Part shown: piece by piece, positions 45,189 through 52,964 of the stretch
How the letters are laid out: the number at the start of each line of letters is the position of its first letter
Position numbering within the stretch: the stretch's first letter is position 1
Assembly (NCBI RefSeq): GCF_007997155.1
Contig: NZ_VORT01000013.1
Coordinates: 1 to 64,000, forward strand
Reading direction: 5' to 3'
From: Aequorivita antarctica
GTDB taxonomy: Bacteria > Bacteroidota > Bacteroidia > Flavobacteriales > Flavobacteriaceae
DNA length: 64,000 nt
The notes under the pieces: model-generated
What the model saw: only the letters and a program-made list of their open reading frames with translations
The model's database searches: none
Told to the model about the DNA's origin: nothing
Program-made: the position numbers and the translations under genes

Positions 45189-45464
45189 TTAGATGATGGC
45201 TAAAATATCATCTTCACGCATAATGAGGTAGTCTTTTCCATCAAACTTTAACTCGCTGCCAGAGTACTTTCCGTAAAGAACAGTATCGCCAACTTTCACA
45301 GTCATTTTGTAATCTTCTTTGCCTTTACCAACGGCAACTACTTTACCTTTTTGTGGTTTTTCTTTTGCAGAATCTGGAATGTATATACCAGAAGCGGTTT
45401 TAGTCTCAGCTTCTTGCGGCTGAACCAAAACTCTATCAGCAAGGGGTTGAATTTTTAATGCCAT
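45189..45464 (-). CDS. groS: Co-chaperonin GroES
   Basis: A 91-residue lid for the GroEL ring, with [27 protein letters not shown] (roof and mobile-loop region) and the [30 protein letters not shown] ending. Length and order are normal. It leads the groESL operon and follows a promoter region with a sigma54-type element and palindromes (45518-45557). Confidence 0.97.
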   Translation of the reverse strand: MALKIQPLADRVLVQPQEAETKTASGIYIPDSAKEKPQKGKVVAVGKGKEDYKMTVKVGDTVLYGKYSGSELKFDGKDYLIMREDDILAII

Positions 45465-45519
45465 TTCAATTTTATTTTTTAGTTGTTAAACTTGAGTTTA
45501 ATGTTTGGAGAGCTAAAGG

Positions 45520-45557
45520 GCAGAAATTGTGCCACTGCCCATAAACTGACAGTTTAT
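45520..45557 (-). promoter_or_regulatory. groESL promoter: sigma54-type -24/-12 element with upstream palindrome
   Basis: On the minus strand TGGCAC-N6-TGC (45534 to 45520) has GG and GC ten bases apart, the sigma54 spacing. About 16 bases upstream is ATAAACTG-A-CAGTTTAT (45541-45557), a perfect inverted repeat. No CIRCE element is seen. Confidence 0.55.
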
Positions 45558-45562
45558 AAAAC

Positions 45563-45595
45563 AAAAATGCCAGCTTGTCAGAAGCTGGCATTTTT
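45563..45595. terminator. secG operon terminator
   Basis: AAAAATGCCAGCTT (45563-45576) pairs perfectly with AAGCTGGCATTTTT (45582-45595) over a five-base loop, giving an end for secG just before the groESL promoter. It is symmetric and could work in both directions. Confidence 0.9.
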
Positions 45596-45615
45596 AAATA
45601 TTTTAAAATGTTGTA

Positions 45616-45948
45616 TTATTCCGCTGGATCTGTAGTAGCTGGTGCTGGAGTTTGTGTGGTTGGAACCGCAGGAACAGCGCTTTCGTCAAAAGTTTTTGAT
45701 TGTACAGTATTGCTTCCCATAATGAAAACGTTGGAAAACAAAATAAGTGCTAACATAATGGTTGCAAGAGTCCAAGTACTTTTATCTAAAAAGTCGCTTG
45801 TTTTCTGCACGCCGCCAATTTGTGCGCCGCCGCCGCCGCCGAACGATGAGGAAAGCCCGCCACCTTTTGGGTTTTGAACCATTATAACTATGACCAATAA
45901 AAAGGCCACTATCATTATTAAAATTAAGAATATTGTAAAAGTACTCAT
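45616..45948 (-). CDS. secG: SecG subunit of the protein translocase
   Basis: A 110-residue membrane protein with two membrane segments (about residues 2-22 and 57-78) and the SecG signature VMVQNPKGGGLSSSFGGGG between them. It supports SecYEG during export across the inner membrane. The tail after residue 85 is low in complexity (Thr, Pro, Ala). Its ATG overlaps the TPR gene stop by four bases, within the miaB-sigma54 activator-lptE-TPR-secG run. Confidence 0.92.
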   Translation of the reverse strand: MSTFTIFLILIMIVAFLLVIVIMVQNPKGGGLSSSFGGGGGAQIGGVQKTSDFLDKSTWTLATIMLALILFSNVFIMGSNTVQSKTFDESAVPAVPTTQTPAPATTDPAE

Positions 45949-46865
45949 GATTGTTCTGAATTAATCAATTTATCTATCGCCCGAATTTGGTCTGCAAAGA
46001 AACCACTTTTTTCGGGATTTTTCAAAATTAATATTTTATATGCTTGAATTGCTTTTTTATAGTTTTTTTGTTGCAAATAAACTTTAGCCAAAGTCTCTGT
46101 CATTAGTGCCTCAGACGTTGGTTGAAAAGATGGGATTGGAATTTTCGGCTCTTCTTTTCGGGTTTTATTTTCTACATCCGGAGGAATTATTTTTGGCCGT
46201 TCTTGGATAAACTTGTCGATGAGGCCAAATTTCCGCTCTTTCTCGTCCTCTTTTATTGACTTTTCCGATTCCTCTTTCGAAATTTCTTCCGGCCGTTCAA
46301 TGGGTTTCGCTTTTGTCAGTTTCAACCATTCGGAGAAAGAGTGAGTGTCGCTTTTGGTAAATTCCAAAGGTTTGTCAGGTTGCAGGACCTCCTCGAGTTT
46401 TTCTTCTTTCTTTTCAACTAAATTGGTGACAGACTCCACTTTTCTTTGAAAAAGTTGGGGATTCAAAATATCCTCAGCTTTTTGCATTTCGGCTTTCAGT
46501 TGTCTGTCTATTTCAAGGCTTATCTGTTCAGAAACATTATCGGAAATAACGTTTATTTCTGCTACCGAAGCATCGTGCTGCAAAATGGTTTGTGAAATTT
46601 CGTTTTGAATGAATTTTTCCGAAGTTATATAATCAAACAAAATATCGCGATCCGTGGTATGTGCAGCGGTAAGCTTTAAGGCATCGTTATAAAGAAAGCT
46701 GTCCAGATTTTTCAAACCTTTAAGCTGCAAAGCCCGCGCACTCTGGAAATAAGGATATTTCTTTATGAGCAAATCCAGCGCAGCTAAGTCTTCAGAAGTT
46801 ATTTTCTGTGGGTTGGCTAGTAAATATGTGAAGTTGGAAGTGTTCAAGATATTACCAGTTTGCAA
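45945..46865 (-). CDS. Flavobacterial TPR-containing protein
   Basis: A 306-residue protein without signal peptide. The N-terminal part (about 1-100) is helical (ALDLLIKKYPYFQSARALQLKGLKN). The middle is charged and disordered. A TPR-like pair lies at the end (TLAKVYLQQKNYKKAIQAYKILILKNPE). Proteins of this shape are common between lptE and secG in flavobacteria, with no defined function. It overlaps lptE by 14 bases and secG by four bases, so all three are coupled. Confidence 0.7.
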   Translation of the reverse strand: MQTGNILNTSNFTYLLANPQKITSEDLAALDLLIKKYPYFQSARALQLKGLKNLDSFLYNDALKLTAAHTTDRDILFDYITSEKFIQNEISQTILQHDASVAEINVISDNVSEQISLEIDRQLKAEMQKAEDILNPQLFQRKVESVTNLVEKKEEKLEEVLQPDKPLEFTKSDTHSFSEWLKLTKAKPIERPEEISKEESEKSIKEDEKERKFGLIDKFIQERPKIIPPDVENKTRKEEPKIPIPSFQPTSEALMTETLAKVYLQQKNYKKAIQAYKILILKNPEKSGFFADQIRAIDKLINSEQS

Positions 46866-47364
46866 GCGATTTGTTAAAAATATCCTGGGTTAAGCGTTCA
46901 AAAATAATATCGACTGCAGCATCCAGCTTTGAGCCTGTTAATTGCGTTTGGCCGGGATAATCGTAATAAAAACTGAACGGTTGCTCAAAATCTTTCAAGG
47001 GTTCTTTTGTGTTGAAAAAACGAATGTTTATACTTATAGTAAGCCTGTTTTGAGCTGCCGTACTGTTTGAAGTTGCCGTGATTGGCGCAATGTAATATTG
47101 TGTTATCTCGCCTTCGTAAACCAAATCGCCGTTATTGTTCACAAGATCCAAGCTGGTTTGGTTCAGCAACAAATCCTGCAGTTTTTGCGTGAAATCACGA
47201 GCAATTCCTGGCTCTACAATAGGTGCGTTGTTTTGAAAATAATTCACCTGCACTGTTTTTGTAGTGCTGTAATTTATATCGGCCCCAGTAAATGAATACG
47301 GTCCGCAACCCTGCAATAGAATTGTTGAACTTATAAATAGGATAATTGAAAATATTTTTGGCAT
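46852..47364 (-). CDS. lptE: LptE family LPS-assembly lipoprotein
   Basis: About 170 residues from ATG 47364 with a lipobox (LLQGC). The mature part opens GPYSFTGADINYSTTKTVQVNYFQNNAPIV, as in LptE of Bacteroidota. LptE plugs the LptD barrel that inserts LPS into the outer membrane. An upstream GTG would give a longer start without a better signal. It begins 33 bases after the sigma54 activator stop. Confidence 0.85.
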   Translation of the reverse strand: MPKIFSIILFISSTILLQGCGPYSFTGADINYSTTKTVQVNYFQNNAPIVEPGIARDFTQKLQDLLLNQTSLDLVNNNGDLVYEGEITQYYIAPITATSNSTAAQNRLTISINIRFFNTKEPLKDFEQPFSFYYDYPGQTQLTGSKLDAAVDIIFERLTQDIFNKSLANW

Positions 47365-47397
47365 CGATGTTACTTTTATTTTTTTACTGACCACAGA

Positions 47398-48675
47398 CTA
47401 AAGATCATACTGTTTTATCTTCCGGTAAAGTGTTCTTTCAGAAATGCCCAACTCGTCTGCTGCATCCTTTCGTTTTCCGTTGTATTTTTCGAGGGATTTC
47501 TTAATGAGCTCCAATTCCTTTTGCTGAAGGGAAAGGTTTTCCTCCTCCTCAATTTCCTCGGCATATTCGTATTTGTCTTTTCTGGATTCAGAAGCATTTT
47601 CGGGAATACTGAAAACTTCAACATCGGTTTGCGTTCCGTTGTTTTCTTCCTCTATTATTGAAGCCAATTCTTCTTCAGCATCGTTATCATCGGAATAAAT
47701 TTTATTGATAAGTGACGATTGTTCCTCTTTAACCTTAGCTGCGTTGCCAGTTTTCATCAGTTCCAATGTAAGCTTTTTCAAATCGTTTACATCGCGTTTC
47801 ATATCAAAAAGCACTTTGTAAAGAATCTCGCGTTCACTGCTGAAATCGCTTTCGGATTTTTTGGCATTTACAATTGCGGGTAGGTTGCTGCCCATATCCG
47901 GTAAATAATGCTTTAAAGTTTCATATGAAATTTCGCGGTTCTGCTCTAAAACTGAAATCTGTTCGGCAACGTTCCGCAGCTGACGAATGTTTCCACTCCA
48001 GCGGTATTTTAGCAAGAGATCTGTGGCTTGCTCGCTCAATCGGATAGTAGGCATTTTATATTTCTGCGCAAAATCCGCCGCAAATTTTCTGAATAGCAGG
48101 TGTATGTCTTCCTTTCTTTCCCGAAGCGGTGGCAAGTTGATTTCTACAGTGCTCAATCTGTAATAAAGGTCTTCTCGGAACTTTCCTTTTTCGATTGCTT
48201 CCACCATTTTCACATTGGTTGCAGCCACAATCCGAACGTCCGTTTTCAGCGCAGCGGAAGACCCCACTTTTAAAAATTCGCCATTTTCCAAAACCCTTAA
48301 TAGCCGAACTTGTGTTGGCAAGGGCAATTCGCCAACTTCATCAAGGAAGATGGTTCCGCCATCGGCTACTTCAAAATAACCGCTTCTCGCTGCCGTGGCA
48401 CCCGTAAATGAACCTTTTTCGTGACCGAAAAGTTCGCTATCAATCGTTCCTTCAGGAATGGCCCCACAGTTAACTGCAATGTATTTCCCGTGCTTTCTGT
48501 GCGAAAGAGAATGGATTATTTTCGGAATACTTTCTTTACCCACGCCGCTTTCACCAGTAACCAATACCGAAATATCAGTTGGGGCAACCTGTATTGCTTT
48601 TTCTACGGCACGGTTCAGTTTTGGGTCGTTGCCTATTATGCCGAATCGTTGTTTTGTTGCTTGTATGCTTTCCAT
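47398..48675 (-). CDS. Sigma54-interacting transcriptional activator without a receiver domain
   Basis: A 425-residue AAA+ activator. Walker A GESGVGKE (41-48), the sigma54-contacting loop as GSFTGA (88-93; usual GAFTGA), Walker B GTIFLDE (107-113), an arginine finger region near RYRWSGNIRQLRN, and a Fis-type helix-turn-helix at the C-terminus (RKDAADELGISERTLYRKIKQ). It has no N-terminal sensor domain, so its activity may be set by partner proteins or by its own level. It precedes lptE; a sigma54-type promoter lies before groES, about 3 kb away. Confidence 0.9.
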   Translation of the reverse strand: MESIQATKQRFGIIGNDPKLNRAVEKAIQVAPTDISVLVTGESGVGKESIPKIIHSLSHRKHGKYIAVNCGAIPEGTIDSELFGHEKGSFTGATAARSGYFEVADGGTIFLDEVGELPLPTQVRLLRVLENGEFLKVGSSAALKTDVRIVAATNVKMVEAIEKGKFREDLYYRLSTVEINLPPLRERKEDIHLLFRKFAADFAQKYKMPTIRLSEQATDLLLKYRWSGNIRQLRNVAEQISVLEQNREISYETLKHYLPDMGSNLPAIVNAKKSESDFSSEREILYKVLFDMKRDVNDLKKLTLELMKTGNAAKVKEEQSSLINKIYSDDNDAEEELASIIEEENNGTQTDVEVFSIPENASESRKDKYEYAEEIEEEENLSLQQKELELIKKSLEKYNGKRKDAADELGISERTLYRKIKQYDL

Positions 48676-48712
48676 AAATTACCCTGCGAAACCAGGGGTT
48701 TAATGTTTATAA

Positions 48713-49573
48713 TTAATAATAATCGTAGGTCAATTCTTCAATAAGCACATTGTTCTTTTTAATCACTGCGCTTGTTGGGTAACCATCTGCATTGTAAACT
48801 GTTGTTTTGGTTTTCACATAGCTAGAGTCTGGTGTAGAACTATTATAAGTGACTTGTGTATAATTATTCTTTGAAAAATAATTATGTCTATTAAACAAAC
48901 TAAGATGATCGCCAATAGTAGCGTTTAAGTAATTATTTTCAACACAGTCATATAAAGGATTTATGCCTTCATCGTATTCAAAAGTATAAGTTTCCACAAA
49001 TCCATTACTTCGGTTTTGATTAATGAGGTCTATATTATCGCCAGAATATTCAATGATTTGTGTAGATGTTCCTGTATCAGTACTAACGTAGTTTTTTATA
49101 ATTTTCCCTTCAGCGTTATAGTATATTTCTCCGTAAATTGATGATTGCTGAAATGTAATTTTATCGGCTTCTTTAGTGTAATCTCGAACACTTATAACTT
49201 CGCCGACACCATTTTTAAAAGAAATGTTATCAATATTATTGCTTGAATCGTAAGCAAAAATGTCTTGTCGATTTTTAGTTCCATCACCATAAAAGTGATT
49301 TTTTTCACTAATTACTCCTAAACTATTGTAGGTATACATCCAGTAGAATGACAAGTCTTGGTAGATCGTACTTTCGCTAAGAGTTTGTCCAGATTCATCA
49401 AATAACCTTTCTAAAGTATAATTGTCTGTACTTTGATTAAAATAGAAATTTTGGCTAAACTTCTTGATTTTTAATTCCTGTGGTCCAGCGGGTGGCCCAT
49501 CGGGATCGTTATCATTATTAGAGCACGCTATCAACAATAAACTTGCAGTAAAAAGAAATAGAATACGTTTCAT
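48713..49573 (-). CDS. YD-repeat-like lipoprotein, copy 1
   Basis: A 286-residue lipoprotein (lipobox LIACS) whose mature part is made of beta repeats of the YD/RHS-like kind (LFDESGQTLSE, YNSLGVISEKNHFYGDGTKN, YNAEGKIIKNY). It resembles the next gene (49592) along its length, including the ends (KIKKxxxxxYF; NADGYPTSAVIKKNNVLIEELTYDYY), so they arose by tandem duplication. Function unknown. A lipid-anchored surface or periplasmic position is inferred from the signal. Confidence 0.75.
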   Translation of the reverse strand: MKRILFLFTASLLLIACSNNDNDPDGPPAGPQELKIKKFSQNFYFNQSTDNYTLERLFDESGQTLSESTIYQDLSFYWMYTYNSLGVISEKNHFYGDGTKNRQDIFAYDSSNNIDNISFKNGVGEVISVRDYTKEADKITFQQSSIYGEIYYNAEGKIIKNYVSTDTGTSTQIIEYSGDNIDLINQNRSNGFVETYTFEYDEGINPLYDCVENNYLNATIGDHLSLFNRHNYFSKNNYTQVTYNSSTPDSSYVKTKTTVYNADGYPTSAVIKKNNVLIEELTYDYY

Positions 49574-49591
49574 ACTTTATTGTTTTTATGG

Positions 49592-50458
49592 TTAATAATA
49601 TTCGTAGATTAATTCTTCAATTAACACGTCGTCCTTTTTAACTACTGCGCTTATTGGGTAACCGTCATTATTATATATTGTATTTTTAGTTATTATATAA
49701 TTTTCCGAAGGCTCACTGCTTGTAAAGATGATTTTGGTAATATTATTTGGTGAAAAAAACAAAGAATATTTTGACAGCAACCCACCATCTCTCCAAACTG
49801 TATTAAAATAATAATCGTGAAATTCCTTGTAAAATGGGTTGGTATTTTCATCATATTCATACTTGTAGTCGTGCTGGGTAGAACCACTAGTGAAATTTAT
49901 CTGCATTATGTTTGAAGCACTATCATAGGTAATGAGTTCTTCGCTCACCACTCCCAGATCGCCTATATAGTTTATTGCGTTTAAATTTCCAGCAGCATCA
50001 TAATAAAATTCCTTTTTTACATCTCCAGGGGAATACCATTGCGCAATGATTTGATTTGTTTGATGGGTGAATCTCAAAGAATCTTCATAAACTCCGTTGC
50101 TGTCCTGGTCCATAAATAGATAGCTTAGCTTATTTTCTTCATTGTATATATATTTTTCAACAATATCTACGGGATAATTTAGATATTTTCGTGATTTTTT
50201 TGCTACTTGGCCTAAGGTGTTATAACTGGAATTCCATTCGTAGTCGCCAAAAATATCAATTATGTGGTCTTTTGTTTTTTTACCGTTTTCGTCAAAATAA
50301 TATTCTATCAAGTGGCCGTCCTGATTTCCATTTGCATCAAAAGAGATACTCGTATATTTCTTGATTTTCAGTTCCTGTAGAGCCCCAGAACCATTATCAT
50401 CATTAGAACACGCCAAAAAAAACAAACTTGCTGTAAAAAGAAAGAAAATACGTTTCAT
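49592..50458 (-). CDS. YD-repeat-like lipoprotein, copy 2
   Basis: A 288-residue lipoprotein (lipobox FLACS). Repeats such as YFDENGKKTKDH, YNTLGQVAKKS, YDAAGNLNAINY and YDENTNPFYKEF match the YD-repeat style. Its C-terminus, YNNDGYPISAVVKKDDVLIEELIYEYY, pairs with that of copy 1. The two genes differ enough to be old duplicates. It follows miaB by 12 bases. Function unknown. Confidence 0.75.
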   Translation of the reverse strand: MKRIFFLFTASLFFLACSNDDNGSGALQELKIKKYTSISFDANGNQDGHLIEYYFDENGKKTKDHIIDIFGDYEWNSSYNTLGQVAKKSRKYLNYPVDIVEKYIYNEENKLSYLFMDQDSNGVYEDSLRFTHQTNQIIAQWYSPGDVKKEFYYDAAGNLNAINYIGDLGVVSEELITYDSASNIMQINFTSGSTQHDYKYEYDENTNPFYKEFHDYYFNTVWRDGGLLSKYSLFFSPNNITKIIFTSSEPSENYIITKNTIYNNDGYPISAVVKKDDVLIEELIYEYY

Positions 50459-50470
50459 GATATTTTGGTT

Positions 50471-51907
50471 TTATGAATGCCCCACGGCCTCGCCAATCAA
50501 AGTAGCAGTGGTGCAATTGGTTATTTTTACTTTTACAAAATCTCCGGGGTTATAATTTTTCTTCGGAAAAACCGCAACATTGTTATGCTCCGTTCTTCCG
50601 CTCCATTCGTCCTTATTTTTTTTCGATTCTTTTTCAATTAAAACGGTAACTGTTTTTCCTAAAAATTCCGCGGTGCGAATCGCGCTATGCTTTTGTTGCT
50701 GATCCACAATTTCGGTCAATCTTCTGCTTTTTGTTTCTTCCGATACATCGTCTTCCAGTTTTCGGGCGGCCATGGTTCCAGGTCTTTCGGAATATTTGTA
50801 CATATAGCCAAAACCGTATTTCACATATTCCATCAAGCTCAAGGTTTCTTGATGGTCTTCCTCGGTTTCAGTTGGAAAACCAATAATCATATCTTGCGAA
50901 ATGGAGCAATCTGGAATGATTTCCCAAATCCGGTCAATCAACTTCATATATTCCTCCCGCGTGTGTTGACGGTTCATTTCCTTCAGTATTCGCGTGCTTC
51001 CACTTTGAACAGGAAGATGGATATGGTTGCAGATGTTGTCGTGTTTCGCCACAATATGCAAAACTTCTTCGTGCATATCCTGTGGGTTGCTGGTTGAAAA
51101 ACGAATGCGCATTTTTGGATGGGCTGTTGCTGCCATATCAAGCAATTGGGCAAAATCGGTGGCAGTGGCTTGTTGCATTTCCGAAGCACTTTTGAAATCT
51201 TTTTTCAAACCGCCACCATACCAAAGGTAACTGTCCACATTTTGGCCAAGCAATGTGATTTCTTTATAACCTTTTTCGGCCAAATCGTTTATTTCATTTA
51301 AAATACTCTGAGGGTCGCGGCTGCGTTCACGACCACGAGTGAAAGGCACTACACAGAAAGTACACATATTGTCGCACCCACGGGTAATGCTTACATAAGC
51401 GGTAATTCCGTTGCCGCCTAGGCGTACAGGTGAAATATCGCCATAGGTTTCTTCTTTTGAAAGGATTACATTAACGGCATCTCGGCCTTCTTCTACTTCT
51501 TTCAATAAATTTGGGATTTCTTTATACGCATCAGGGCCAACCACTAAATCGACGATTTTTTCTTCTTCTAGGAATTTTTCCTTTAAGCGTTCCGCCATAC
51601 AGCCCAAAACACCAACTTTCATTTTTGGATTGATTCGTTTTACGGCATTGTATTTTTCCAAACGTTTGCGAACGGTTTGTTCGGCTTTATCGCGGATAGA
51701 GCAGGTATTTACCAAAACCAAATCTGCTTCTTCCAATAAATTAGTAGTATTGTAGCCTTGGTCTGCAAGTATGGAAGCAACGATTTCGCTGTCGCTAAAA
51801 TTCATTGCGCAGCCGTAGCTTTCTATATAAAGTTTTTTTGAATTATCTTCCTTGGCATCAAGAACCAAAGTATTTCCTTGTTTATTTTCGTCTATAATCT
51901 TTTCCAT
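50471..51907 (-). CDS. miaB: tRNA-2-methylthio-N6-dimethylallyladenosine synthase
   Basis: It adds a methylthio group to i6A37 of tRNAs. About 478 residues from ATG 51907, which is preferred to an upstream start. The N-terminal UPF0004 domain has three Cys (SYGCAMNFSDSE, LVNTCSIRDKA, VLGCMAERLKE). The radical SAM CxxxCxxC is in GCDNMCTFCVVP, and a TRAM domain ends the protein (VLIEKESKK..., DFVKVKITNCTTATLIGEAV). All marks are of MiaB rather than RimO. Confidence 0.95.
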   Translation of the reverse strand: MEKIIDENKQGNTLVLDAKEDNSKKLYIESYGCAMNFSDSEIVASILADQGYNTTNLLEEADLVLVNTCSIRDKAEQTVRKRLEKYNAVKRINPKMKVGVLGCMAERLKEKFLEEEKIVDLVVGPDAYKEIPNLLKEVEEGRDAVNVILSKEETYGDISPVRLGGNGITAYVSITRGCDNMCTFCVVPFTRGRERSRDPQSILNEINDLAEKGYKEITLLGQNVDSYLWYGGGLKKDFKSASEMQQATATDFAQLLDMAATAHPKMRIRFSTSNPQDMHEEVLHIVAKHDNICNHIHLPVQSGSTRILKEMNRQHTREEYMKLIDRIWEIIPDCSISQDMIIGFPTETEEDHQETLSLMEYVKYGFGYMYKYSERPGTMAARKLEDDVSEETKSRRLTEIVDQQQKHSAIRTAEFLGKTVTVLIEKESKKNKDEWSGRTEHNNVAVFPKKNYNPGDFVKVKITNCTTATLIGEAVGHS

Positions 51908-52038
51908 GGAAATTTTAAAATTGTAATCGCAGTCAATAACTTGACCATTGAACCCACAAAGATACAATTTTAAGCAACGGTGACAAAGTGGCAGATTTCT
52001 TTTTCATAGATTTGTGAATTAACTAAAATTCAAATAAT

Positions 52039-52809
52039 ATGGAGCCACACATATTTCAGAAAATTGAAACCGCCAAATCGCCTGATTTTGGAGGTATTTT
52101 GTCTAAAAGTTTTGAGCTTTTCAAAAAAGTATGGGTTGAGGGAATGCTGCACCTGCTCGTAACATTGGCGATTATTTTGCCTTTTTTGGCAATGCTTTAC
52201 ATTCCTTTTATAGCAATTTTAATTAAAGCCGAAGCCAACGGCGGCCGGCCAGATTTCAACCCCTTTTTGGAATATTCTGTGGCGTGGATAGCAATCTATA
52301 TCGTCGCGTTTTTGGTGGTGATGATAATCATCCAAACAATTGCGTATGCAATAACCGCTCATTTTTTTAAGGTTTTAAAAAAAGCAGATACCGGTATTCC
52401 CTTAGAAACCGGCGGCTATTTTGATTATTTAAAAAACCACTTTCAAAAAATACTTGTATTGTCGCTTGCCGCATTTGGAATCACACTTTTAGCAGCAATT
52501 TTATGTTACCTGCCTATCTTTTACGTGATGGTGCCTTTGCAAATTATGTTTGTTATTTTTGCTTTTAACCCGCAATTATCAGTTTCTGAAATTGTTAAGA
52601 CAGGTTTCAAACTTGGCAATAGATTTTGGCTAATTGCCTTTGGTTTAATCATTGTTTCATCTTTGATTGCGCAAGCGGGAATTATTTTATGCGGAATAGG
52701 ACTTTTGGCAACGGCCTTTTTTACTCATATTCCGATGTATTATTTTTACAAGGAAACCATTGGTTTTGATGAAGAGTTGCAGGAAGATTTACCAGCAGGT
52801 TCATTTTAA
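52039..52809 (+). CDS. Hypothetical multi-pass membrane protein
   Basis: A 256-residue protein with an N-terminal soluble stretch and about five or six membrane segments (about residues 33-62, 82-112, 140-172 and 196-230). It has no recognisable motif. FGGILSKSFELFKKVWVEGMLHLL near the start is reminiscent of the 'YIP1/DUF975' style of small membrane proteins, only by shape. It stands alone between miaB (divergent) and a hairpin before topA. Confidence 0.65.
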   Translation: MEPHIFQKIETAKSPDFGGILSKSFELFKKVWVEGMLHLLVTLAIILPFLAMLYIPFIAILIKAEANGGRPDFNPFLEYSVAWIAIYIVAFLVVMIIIQTIAYAITAHFFKVLKKADTGIPLETGGYFDYLKNHFQKILVLSLAAFGITLLAAILCYLPIFYVMVPLQIMFVIFAFNPQLSVSEIVKTGFKLGNRFWLIAFGLIIVSSLIAQAGIILCGIGLLATAFFTHIPMYYFYKETIGFDEELQEDLPAGSF

Positions 52810-52846
52810 TTATTAGTTGAAATTAAATCATTTTAAGGTTGAAAAT

Positions 52847-52876
52847 CTACCACTCCCAAAGCTTCGGGAGTGGTAG
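52847..52876 (+). terminator. Hairpin after the membrane protein gene
   Basis: CTACCACTCCC (52847-52857) pairs perfectly with GGGAGTGGTAG (52866-52876). The T-tract is interrupted (AAAATTTTCTTT), so terminator strength is uncertain. Confidence 0.65.
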
Positions 52877-52916
52877 GAAAATTTTCTTTAATTTTCAAAT
52901 TTTACAACCTTAATCA

Positions 52917-52944
52917 TTGTTATTAAAAAATTCATATACTTTTG
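52917..52944 (+). promoter_or_regulatory. topA promoter
   Basis: TTG (52917-52919) and TACTTTTG (52937-52944), 17 bases apart, fit the Bacteroidota -33/-7 consensus. The ATG follows at 52965. Confidence 0.65.
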
Positions 52945-52964
52945 CAATCACAATAATATAGGAT

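Noticed and set aside
45465-45615. CIRCE (HrcA) element before groES
   Set aside because: TTAGCACTC-N9-GAGTGCTAA or a close variant is absent; the palindromes there are different.
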